Part shown: positions 1-6,322 of the stretch, in pieces
How positions within the stretch are numbered: the stretch's first letter is position 1
Layout: the number at the start of each line of letters is the position of its first letter
From: DATKXO01 sp035528995
GTDB lineage: Bacteria > Planctomycetota > Phycisphaerae > UBA1845
Direction of reading: 5' to 3'
DNA length: 22,036 nt
Assembly: GCA_035528995.1 (NCBI GenBank)
Contig: DATKXO010000050.1
Location: 1-22,036 of the forward strand
Notes under the pieces: model-generated
What the model was told of the DNA's origin: nothing
Databases searched by the model: none
Seen by the model: only the letters and a program-made list of their open reading frames with translations
Made by a program: the position numbers and the translations under genes

Positions 1-487
1 AAGCGTCCGCGTCCAGGCCCGCCTTGCCCGAACAACACTGGGAGAGGAACTCCTCCGCGCTCCATCCCCGCTCGACCGCCACCTGCGGCAGCAGACACCC
101 CGAAGCCGTGCCGCGACGGATGAGCACGCCATGCCGCCCGACCTCCAAACCGGCAGGGTCATCCGTCCGCTCGGGCTGGTCGAGCACGCTGATCTCGATG
201 GTGAGGTCGTTCAGCTCGTCGAGCGTGATGCGCTGCTGTGCGAATCGTGGATCCTCCAGGCAGGAGGTCCGGGCGACGCTGTCGATGGTCTCGGCCAGGT
301 CGCCCAGGGGCCGGAAGGTCCCCATGCAGCCTCGCAGCCGGGGGCCGTGCTTGAGGGTCACGAACGCACCGCTGAAAGCTTCGGGGAGTTCGACGACGGA
401 GCTGATTCTCACGTCGCTTCCCCGGAGCGCGGCCTCGACGGCCCGGCGGGCGATGTCCAGCACCGCCTTTCGTTGCTCTGACGTCAT
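1..487 (-). CDS. AMMECR1-domain protein (AmmeMemoRadiSam protein A-like), 3' end cut by window
   Basis: Reading the minus strand from the ATG at 487 gives 162 uninterrupted residues that run off the left edge. A GGAGGT ribosome-binding site lies 7 nt upstream (495-500). The protein shows the AMMECR1 core: LRGCMGTFRPLG (about residues 55-66), then a conserved ARTSCLEDPRF stretch, an ELNDLTIEISVL stretch, and a late GCLLPQVAVERGW segment followed by FLSQCCSGKAGL. In bacteria this domain often occurs with a Memo protein and a radical SAM protein; neither is visible here, though the left flank is missing. The biochemical role of the family is not established. The family is usually about 180-200 residues, so perhaps 20-30 residues are lost. 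The gene follows the DedA-like gene on the same strand after 56 bp and may be cotranscribed with it. Family assignment is firm; function is unknown. Confidence 0.9.
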   Translation of the reverse strand, partial: MTSEQRKAVLDIARRAVEAALRGSDVRISSVVELPEAFSGAFVTLKHGPRLRGCMGTFRPLGDLAETIDSVARTSCLEDPRFAQQRITLDELNDLTIEISVLDQPERTDDPAGLEVGRHGVLIRRGTASGCLLPQVAVERGWSAEEFLSQCCSGKAGLDADA

Positions 488-543
488 CGATCGGACCTCC
501 CACCAAGGGTCAGCCAGCGATCTGCGGAGGTGATCAACGCCGG

Positions 544-1293
544 TCACACAGCATACTTGATGACCACGAATCCGCCAACCAGCAGAACGACGAACAGAAT
601 ACAAGCCAGGTTGAAGTACTTATCCAGGATGGGGGTAATCCGGGGCCCGAGGCGCCCCATGAGCCCGGCCACCAGAAAGAAGCGGGCGGACCGGCTGACG
701 GCCGAGGCCAGCAGGAACATCAGGAAGGGGCTCCAGCCCTCGTCCTTGAAGAACATGCCAGCCGAGATGGTGATCACCTTGTAGGGCAGCGGCGTGAAGC
801 CGGCGACAAAGACGATCCAGAAATTAAACTCCCGGTACCAGTTGGTGGCCTTGGCGAAGTTGGCCTCGTTGATGCCCGGCAGGTGCCAGGCGTAGACGGT
901 CTGGTCGATCTGGCTCCAGACGCCCATGCCGATGAGGTAGCCCAGGATTCCGCCGACCACCGAGGCCACCGAACAGGCCAGGGCGAACCGGACCCACTTT
1001 TTGCGATTGCCGAGGACCAAGGGGGCTAGCAGAATGTCGGGCGGCACCGGGAAGAAGCTGGACTCGGCAAACGACAGGCAGAACAGGGCCGGCGAGCCGT
1101 AGGGCGTGTGAGCCCAGTGCAGGACCCAGTCATAGAGGCGGCGGTGCAGGTGCCAGCGGGCGACCGGCGGGCGGTCGGATGATTTCTGTGGCGTCCGAGC
1201 TGGGTCGGCGTCGGGGTCGATGGCTGAATCCTCCAAACCGGGGGGGCGAGGGACCGGCTCGTCCGAGAATTCACAGGTCCGGCAGAGCGGCAA
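544..1293 (-). CDS. DedA/YqaA-family (VTT domain) inner-membrane protein
   Basis: A 249-residue polytopic membrane protein. The family signatures are ESSFFPVPPDILLAPLVLG (about 77-95), the re-entrant-loop-like GFTPLPYKVITISAG (165-179) and SRSARFF (200-206), with hydrophobic segments around 66-94, 103-124, 158-180, 188-212 and 228-248. DedA/VTT proteins act in the cytoplasmic membrane; several members move undecaprenyl phosphate or other lipids across it, but this YqaA-like branch is poorly characterised. The first 50 residues are hydrophilic, proline-rich and contain CxxC (Cys4, Cys7), which is unusual for the family. The start is uncertain: the longest reading uses TTG at 1293 without a clear Shine-Dalgarno, an in-frame TAG lies upstream near 1340, and another TTG near 1236 would remove the tail. 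The gene is divergent from the YbaK-like gene and upstream of the AMMECR1 gene. Confidence 0.85.
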   Translation of the reverse strand: MPLCRTCEFSDEPVPRPPGLEDSAIDPDADPARTPQKSSDRPPVARWHLHRRLYDWVLHWAHTPYGSPALFCLSFAESSFFPVPPDILLAPLVLGNRKKWVRFALACSVASVVGGILGYLIGMGVWSQIDQTVYAWHLPGINEANFAKATNWYREFNFWIVFVAGFTPLPYKVITISAGMFFKDEGWSPFLMFLLASAVSRSARFFLVAGLMGRLGPRITPILDKYFNLACILFVVLLVGGFVVIKYAV

Positions 1294-1502
1294 GCCACGT
1301 CCGGCACTGGCGTTATCGCCCGGCGACCCGCGACCGTGCTACAGGCGAGCCGCCCGCGAACCGGCGCAGACAGTAGCAGAATTCGCTCGCGGCGTCAGCA
1401 GCGGCTCGATCTCTCGCACGTCGCGCAGGCAGAAGGTCAAGGTCCGGCGCCTGCCGCGCGTGGCCGCTGGTCGTTTCGACTGTCCGTCGGGTAACGGTGT
1501 AG

Positions 1503-1508
1503 TACAAT
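1503..1508 (+). promoter_or_regulatory. Possible -10 element for the YbaK-like gene
   Basis: TACAAT lies 17 nt before the ATG at 1526, with GAGGT (1516-1520) between them. This matches a sigma-70-type -10 and would give a very short leader. No good -35 is visible at standard spacing, so this is only a candidate. Confidence 0.3.
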
Positions 1509-1525
1509 CGCTCCCGAGGTGCGTC

Positions 1526-2020
1526 ATGGCCGATCCGAACGATTACCCCGCCCACCGGAAGCTGGTGACCAGGCTCGAGGAGGCGGGCGTCGGCTTCGAG
1601 GTCAGCGAACACGAGCCGGTGTACACCAGCGCCGAGGCGGCGGCGGTCCGCGGCGTGGAGCTGCACAGCGGGGCCAAGGCCCTGATTCTCAAGGCGGGCA
1701 ACCGGTTCGTCATGGTCGTCCTGCCGGCCGACATGTCGCTGAACAGCAAGGCCACGAAGAAGAACCTGGGGTGCAAGTCGATCCGCTTCGCGAGCAAGGA
1801 GGAGGTGCTCTCGCTGACCGGTCTGGAGCCGGGGTCGATTCCGCCGTTGGGCAGCCTGTTCGACCTGCCGACCTACTGCGACGCGCGGCTGGCGGAGAAC
1901 GAGCGGATCAACTTCAACGCCGGGGCGCATACCCTATCGGTCAGCATGAGCTACGACGATTTCATTGTGATCGAGCATCCGGCGTTCGGCGTGTTCGCGG
2001 CCGAGGCCGACACGCACTAG
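1526..2020 (+). CDS. YbaK/ProX-type aminoacyl-tRNA deacylase
   Basis: A 164-residue single-domain protein of the YbaK/ProX (INS domain) family, which hydrolyses mischarged aminoacyl-tRNA in the cytosol, for example Cys-tRNA(Pro) or Ala-tRNA(Pro). Visible signatures are VYTSAEAAAVRGVEL (32-46), GAKALILK (49-56) with the conserved Lys51 that is critical in this fold, the LEPGSIPPLGSLF loop (100-112) and the C-terminal FNAGAHTLSVSM (130-141). I chose the ATG at 1526, because the domain starts just after it and GAGGT lies 5 nt upstream. The open frame extends far upstream to 1220, but that part is arginine/proline-rich and lies over the DedA promoter region. The exact tRNA specificity cannot be read from the sequence. 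Confidence 0.92.
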   Translation: MADPNDYPAHRKLVTRLEEAGVGFEVSEHEPVYTSAEAAAVRGVELHSGAKALILKAGNRFVMVVLPADMSLNSKATKKNLGCKSIRFASKEEVLSLTGLEPGSIPPLGSLFDLPTYCDARLAENERINFNAGAHTLSVSMSYDDFIVIEHPAFGVFAAEADTH

Positions 2021-2076
2021 CCGGACGGGCAGAGCGGTGGGAGCCGATCCGCGTGTCGGCGGCGACATGCGGGCGG

Positions 2077-2082
2077 TATGAT
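2077..2082 (+). promoter_or_regulatory. Possible -10 element for the GNAT gene
   Basis: TATGAT matches the -10 consensus at five of six bases and lies 33 nt before the ATG at 2116, in the 95-bp gap after the deacylase gene. The region 17 bp upstream is not a recognisable -35, so support is weak. Confidence 0.3.
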
Positions 2083-2115
2083 GGCCGGGCTTATCGTTGC
2101 GGACGGGGCACGGCC

Positions 2116-2580
2116 ATGGTGGCGATCACCCAGGCACAGACCGAGCGGGACATCGGCATCGTCAGGGAACTCTTCCTGCGGTACGCCGACTCGCTGGGCT
2201 TCGATCTCTCCTTTCAGAACTTCGACACGGAGCTGGAGACGTTTCCCGGTGACTATGCGCCGCCGGGCGGATGCCTGCTGCTGGCAAGGGACAGTGAGGA
2301 GGCGGTCGGCTGCGTCGGCTTGAGGCCGCTGGAAGCCGGCATCTGCGAGATGAAGCGGCTGTACGTTCGGCCGGAGTGCCGCGGCCGGGGTGCCGGACAG
2401 GCCCTGGCGCGGGCGGTCATCGAAGAGGCGCGGCGAATCGGTTGCGGACGCATGCGCCTGGACACCGTGCCCTCAATGACGGCGGCAAACGCGCTTTACG
2501 AATCGCTGGGTTTCGTCGACATCGAGCCGTACCGTCACAACCCGCTGCCCGAGGCGAGGTACATGGAATTGGTTCTGTGA
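2116..2580 (+). CDS. GNAT-family N-acetyltransferase
   Basis: A 154-residue acetyl-CoA-dependent acyltransferase of the GNAT superfamily. It has the beta4/motif A arrangement EMKRLYVRPECRGRGAG (78-94), where R-G-R-G-A-G (89-94) is the pyrophosphate-binding loop, followed by the helix GQALARAVIEEARRIG. The C-terminal half has TAANALYESLGF (122-133) and PYRHNPLPEARYMEL (138-152), typical of small stand-alone GNATs annotated as putative acetyltransferases. The ATG at 2116 was chosen because the domain begins there; the much longer open frame (from 1519) overlaps the deacylase in another frame and is not protein-like. The ribosome-binding site is weak (GGGGCACGG). The substrate is unknown. It lies between two plus-strand genes with a 95-bp gap upstream, so it may have its own promoter. 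Confidence 0.9.
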   Translation: MVAITQAQTERDIGIVRELFLRYADSLGFDLSFQNFDTELETFPGDYAPPGGCLLLARDSEEAVGCVGLRPLEAGICEMKRLYVRPECRGRGAGQALARAVIEEARRIGCGRMRLDTVPSMTAANALYESLGFVDIEPYRHNPLPEARYMELVL

Positions 2581-2628
2581 TGCCGGGGCGGTCACCTTGC
2601 GGTTGCAGGGAGAAGGGCAACGAAGTTC

Positions 2629-3633
2629 ATGAAGGCGATGATTCTCAATAAGACGGCGCCGGTGGGCGAAAGCCCCCTGACTCCGGGCGAGTTGGATGTT
2701 CCCTCGACTCGGCCTGGGCAAATAGGGGTTCAGGTCAACGTTTGTGGGGTGTGCCATACGGATCTGCATACGGTCGAGGGGGAGTTGGCAGAGCGGGCGA
2801 TGCCAATCATACCGGGGCATCAGGTGATCGGCGTGGTGGATCGGCTCGGGGAAGGAGCAACGCGATTCAAAGTCGGACAGCGGGCGGGGCTGGCGTGGCT
2901 GTACCGTACGTGCGGGGCGTGCAAGTTCTGTAGGCGCGGGGAGGAGAACCTCTGCCCCAATGCGCTGTTCACCGGCTACGACGTGCCGGGCGGGTACGCG
3001 GAGTACGTGGTGGTGGATGAGGACTTCGCGTACGAGCTGCCCGAAGGGCTGCCCGACGAGCAGGCGGCGCCGTTGATGTGCGCGGGGATCATCGGCTACC
3101 GGGCGCTGCGGCTGTCGGGTGTGACGGGCGGACAGCGGTTAGGACTGTACGGCTTCGGCGCGTCGGCGCACGTGACGATCCAGGTGGCTCGCCATCTGGG
3201 CTGCCAGGTGTTCGTCTTCTCGCGCAGCGAGTCACACCGCGAGCTGGCCCGGCAACTCGGGGCCGTATGGTGCGGGCGGGCGGAGGATGAGCCGCCCGAG
3301 AAGCTCGACGGGTCGATCATCTTCGCGCCGGCCGGTGGGCTGGTGCCGACGGCCATGGAACATCTCGACCGGGGCGGCACGTGCGCGCTGGCCGGCATCT
3401 ACATGTCGCAGCTTCCGCCGATGGATTACGAGAAGCACCTGTATTACGAGAAGACGCTTCGCAGCGTGACGGCCAGCACTCGGCGGGACGGGGTGGAACT
3501 GCTCGAGCTGGCGGCCGAGGTGCCGGTGCGGACGCAGGTGAGGACGTATCCGCTGGCCGAGGCCAATCGGGTGCTGCAACTGCTGAAGGCGGGCAAGATC
3601 GACGGGGCGGCGGTGCTGCGGGTGGGTGCGTAG
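2629..3633 (+). CDS. Zinc-dependent alcohol dehydrogenase family protein
   Basis: A 334-residue medium-chain dehydrogenase/reductase that should interconvert alcohols and aldehydes with NAD(P)H. Catalytic-zinc ligands are visible as Cys42 in CGVCHTDLH, His64 in PGHQ and Cys151 in LMCAG. The structural-zinc lobe is Cys95, Cys98, Cys101 and Cys109. The Rossmann segment is GLYGFGASAHVTIQVA (172-187) with G-F-G-A-S-A in place of the usual GxGxxG. The family assignment resembles the subgroup annotated as zinc-binding alcohol dehydrogenase family protein (adh_fam_2 type). His64 is followed by Gln where many alcohol dehydrogenases have Glu. The start ATG at 2629 has an AGGGAGAAGGG ribosome-binding region. 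The gene follows the GNAT gene after 48 bp and ends before a strong hairpin. Substrate unknown. Confidence 0.93.
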   Translation: MKAMILNKTAPVGESPLTPGELDVPSTRPGQIGVQVNVCGVCHTDLHTVEGELAERAMPIIPGHQVIGVVDRLGEGATRFKVGQRAGLAWLYRTCGACKFCRRGEENLCPNALFTGYDVPGGYAEYVVVDEDFAYELPEGLPDEQAAPLMCAGIIGYRALRLSGVTGGQRLGLYGFGASAHVTIQVARHLGCQVFVFSRSESHRELARQLGAVWCGRAEDEPPEKLDGSIIFAPAGGLVPTAMEHLDRGGTCALAGIYMSQLPPMDYEKHLYYEKTLRSVTASTRRDGVELLELAAEVPVRTQVRTYPLAEANRVLQLLKAGKIDGAAVLRVGA

Positions 3634-3660
3634 CCGCCGGCCTGTGTTCAGCAGGAGATG

Positions 3661-3695
3661 GTGGGTTGGGCCCGCCGTTGGCGGGCTTCACCCAC
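3661..3695. terminator. Palindromic hairpin between convergent genes (bidirectional terminator or dispersed palindromic repeat)
   Basis: An outer stem GTGGGT/ACCCAC and an inner perfect stem GCCCGCC/GGCGGGC with a 3-nt GTT loop are separated by one mismatch and two G-T wobbles, so almost the whole 35 nt pairs. It lies 27 nt after the stop of the alcohol dehydrogenase and 45 nt beyond the stop of the convergent aldo/keto reductase. There is no T-tract. The shape and the GTGGGT...ACCCAC ends resemble interspersed palindromic repeats found in many genomes, so it may be a repeat acting as a terminator. Confidence 0.55.
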
Positions 3696-3740
3696 CCTAC
3701 GATCCTTGATGTTGAACGGCCGCCCGCCGGCGACAGCGGG

Positions 3741-4979
3741 TCAGGCGAGTTTCTGGGCCGCCCGGGTCAGGATGTCCTGGAAGTCCAGTTGGCTGACGCA
3801 GGCCCGCGATGCGGCGTGGAGGTTGGCCTTGGCCCAGTCGCGCTGTTCGGGCGGCAGGGCGGCGAACAAGGCCCGGGCCTCGGCGCGTCGGCCGTCCTCC
3901 TCGTAGTAGGACAGGTATCGGGCGATGTCTGCGAACGCGGTCCGTGAGCCGGCGGCCCGCTGACAACTGCCGTCGCAGGCGTGGCAGCAGGTGTGCTGCA
4001 GCTCTTCGAGCATGCGGTAGACGGCGGCCTGCTCTTTGCCGGAGAGCGGGGCGAACTTGCGGGCGGCATCGGCGTTCTGGGTGAGCTGCTTCACGTTGCC
4101 CATGTAGGAACAGATGCTGGCGATTCGCTCATCGGACCACATGGAGTGGAGCACGGCGGTGTAGGGGTTGAGGCCCTTCTCCTTGTACTCGGGGACGAGC
4201 TTCTTGACGTAGGGTAGCCCTTTTCGGGTCTCCTTCATGGAGACGAGGCCGACGCCCTTGTTGTAGCAGTTGTCCATGGCCTTGCTGAACTCGGCGTTGT
4301 CGCGAATGAGGATGGGGTCGGCGGCGGTCATGATGGCGTCGACCCATCCGCCGTTGGCAGCGTTGTTGAGCAGGGCGGTGCGGCGTTCGATGTTCGCGCA
4401 GTGGGTGCTGAAGCCGACGAACTTGATTTTGCCGGACTTCTTCATCTTGTCGGCGGCCTTGCCCCACTCGGCGCTGGCGGGCCAGGCTTCGCCGCCCTTT
4501 TCCTCGGCCGAGTAGGCCTCCCCCACGGACGCGCCCACGTCCCCCAAGGCGTGCAGGAAGTACATGTCGATCTGGTCGATCTGGAGGGCCTCGAGTCGCT
4601 CGTCCAGCATGGTGACCCACTGGTCGGGTGTGGTGGGCAGGTCCTTGGTGACGAGGAAGATGTCCTTTCGGAGGCCGGTCTTCTGGAACCACTCGGCGAT
4701 GGTCTTTTCGTGGTTTCCGTTAGCGTAGACCTTGGCGCTGTCGAAGTAGTGCAGGCCGTTCTCGTAGGCCAGGTTGAGCATTCGGGTGTCGTGCCCCTCG
4801 ATGGCCCCGACGTTGAGGATGGGGATCTCGACGCCGGTGCGACCGAGCTTCCGTCGAGGGATGGGATTGACCGTCAACTTCTGATCTTCGCCCAGGGCGA
4901 TGGCCGGCGCGGCGGTAGCGGCGGCGGCGACGGCGGCGGTGGTGCGCAGGAAGTCTCGACGGGATACGGGCTGGTGCAT
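3741..4979 (-). CDS. Tat-exported aldo/keto reductase with cysteine-rich C-terminal tail (copy 1)
   Basis: A 412-residue NAD(P)-type aldo/keto reductase predicted to be exported folded by the Tat pathway: SRRDFL (6-11) is followed by an alanine-rich hydrophobic stretch ending near residue 30. The barrel shows the AKR tetrad Asp80 and Tyr85 (FDSAKVY), Lys112 (LVTKD) and His143 (FLHALG), and GFSTHC (189-194). After the barrel comes a tail with Cys331, Cys332, Cys335 and Cys339, spaced like a small metal or Fe-S site, followed by an AFADIARYLSYYEEDGRR segment. The ATG at 4979 is preceded by GAGGAG at 7 nt; the open frame continues to 5258, but that extension lies over the neighbouring gene and is arginine-rich. 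It is the last gene of the operon, 53 bp after copy 2. The substrate is unknown, and a periplasmic AKR using soluble NAD(P)H would be puzzling. Confidence 0.93.
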   Translation of the reverse strand: MHQPVSRRDFLRTTAAVAAAATAAPAIALGEDQKLTVNPIPRRKLGRTGVEIPILNVGAIEGHDTRMLNLAYENGLHYFDSAKVYANGNHEKTIAEWFQKTGLRKDIFLVTKDLPTTPDQWVTMLDERLEALQIDQIDMYFLHALGDVGASVGEAYSAEEKGGEAWPASAEWGKAADKMKKSGKIKFVGFSTHCANIERRTALLNNAANGGWVDAIMTAADPILIRDNAEFSKAMDNCYNKGVGLVSMKETRKGLPYVKKLVPEYKEKGLNPYTAVLHSMWSDERIASICSYMGNVKQLTQNADAARKFAPLSGKEQAAVYRMLEELQHTCCHACDGSCQRAAGSRTAFADIARYLSYYEEDGRRAEARALFAALPPEQRDWAKANLHAASRACVSQLDFQDILTRAAQKLA

Positions 4980-5032
4980 GGCGTCACTCCTCTGTGTTCT
5001 CGCGCCTCGGGTTCTGTCACCTATGGTCGGAC

Positions 5033-6268
5033 TCAGGCGAGCTTTTGGGCCGCCCGGGTCAGAATGTCTCGCATGTCCAGTCCGCCGACGCAGGCTCGCG
5101 AGGCGGCGCAGAGGTTTGCGTCGGACCAGTCGCGCTGCTCGGGGGGCAGGGCGGCGTAGAGGGCCCGGGCCTCTTCCCGCCGGCCGTCCTCCTCGTAATA
5201 GGACAGGTAACGGGCGATATCGGCGAAGGCGGTCTGGGTGCCGGCGGCCTGGTGGCAACTGCCGTCACAGCCGTGGCAGAAGCGCCGCGGGTGGTCGTGG
5301 AGCATTCGATGGACGGCGCCGAGTTCGTCACCGGTGAGCGGCTTGAAGTCGCGGGCGGCGTCGGCGTTCTGTTGCACCTTCTTGATGTTGTCCATGTGGG
5401 AACAGATGGTGGTGAATCGCTCGTCGGACCAGATCGCGGCCAGGACGGCGGTGTGTGGCGTCAGTCCCTTGTCTTTGAACTCGGGGAAGTCCTCCTTGAC
5501 GTGGGCCAGCCCGCCGCGGACCTCCTTCATGGAGATCAGGCCGACACCGGCCTTGTGGCAGGCGTCGAGCGCCCGGTTGAGGTCGTCGTTGGTCCGGATC
5601 AGTCGGGGGTCCGTGGCGACCATGAGGGCGTCGACCCAGCCGCCCTGGGCGGCGTTGTCGAGCAGGGCGATACGGCGCTCGATGGGTTTGCAGTGGGTGC
5701 TGAAGCCGACGAGCTTGACCTTGCCGGACTTCTTCATCTTGTCGGCGGCGGCGGCCCATTCCTTGCTCTTGGGCCAGTCCTTGCCGCCCTCGAATTCGAT
5801 GGGGTAGCCGCCGTACCCGCCGCCGTCACCCAGGGCGTGGATGAAGAACATGTCGATGTGATCGACCTGAAGGGCCTCGAGGCGGTGGTCGACCATCTGG
5901 ACCCATTCGTCGGGCGTCTTGGGATGGTCCTTGGTGACCAGGAAGATGTCCTGGCGCTTGCCCGACTTCCCGAACCAGTCCGCAATGGCGCGTTCGGAGT
6001 TGCCGTTTTCGTAGCAGTCGGCGGTATCGAAGTAGTGGACGCCGTGGTCGTAGACGGTGTTGAGCAGTCGGGTATCGAGGCTCTGTGAGGTACCCAGGTT
6101 CAGGATGGGGACCTGGACTCCGCTCCGGCCGAGGGCGCGGCGGGGCAGGGGCGCAGGCTTCTTGCCTTCGTCCTGTCCGCCGAGTGCCAGGCGCGGGGCG
6201 GCTACGGCCAGCGTCGCGGCGGCGGTGCTGCTGCGAAGGAACTGACGACGGGATAGTGAGTCAGACAT
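5033..6268 (-). CDS. Tat-exported aldo/keto reductase with cysteine-rich C-terminal tail (copy 2)
   Basis: A 411-residue paralogue of the downstream gene, colinear over its full length. It has a Tat signal SRRQFL followed by an alanine-rich segment, the AKR tetrad Asp81, Tyr86 (FDTADCY), Lys113 (LVTKD) and His144 (FIHALG), the same GFSTHC motif, and a C-terminal FCHGCDGSC site (Cys331, Cys334, Cys338). I use ATG 6268, with GGAGAG 7 nt upstream; TTG at 6271 would add one residue and sits only 4 nt from that site. The gene follows the polyferredoxin gene by 54 bp and precedes copy 1 by 53 bp, which supports one transcript. The catalytic residues are intact in both copies, so neither is a pseudogene. 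The cysteine tail could hold an Fe-S cluster or another metal; this is inference. Confidence 0.93.
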   Translation of the reverse strand: MSDSLSRRQFLRSSTAAATLAVAAPRLALGGQDEGKKPAPLPRRALGRSGVQVPILNLGTSQSLDTRLLNTVYDHGVHYFDTADCYENGNSERAIADWFGKSGKRQDIFLVTKDHPKTPDEWVQMVDHRLEALQVDHIDMFFIHALGDGGGYGGYPIEFEGGKDWPKSKEWAAAADKMKKSGKVKLVGFSTHCKPIERRIALLDNAAQGGWVDALMVATDPRLIRTNDDLNRALDACHKAGVGLISMKEVRGGLAHVKEDFPEFKDKGLTPHTAVLAAIWSDERFTTICSHMDNIKKVQQNADAARDFKPLTGDELGAVHRMLHDHPRRFCHGCDGSCHQAAGTQTAFADIARYLSYYEEDGRREEARALYAALPPEQRDWSDANLCAASRACVGGLDMRDILTRAAQKLA

Positions 6269-6322
6269 CAACGTGCTCTCCGGGTCAAAGGACCGAGAGC
6301 CGGGTACGGTCCATCCAAAGTC

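Noticed and set aside
4980..5258. N-terminal extension of AKR copy 1 to 505 residues
   Set aside because: The Tat signal and ribosome-binding site place the start at 4979. The extension overlaps copy 2 in another frame and is arginine-rich.
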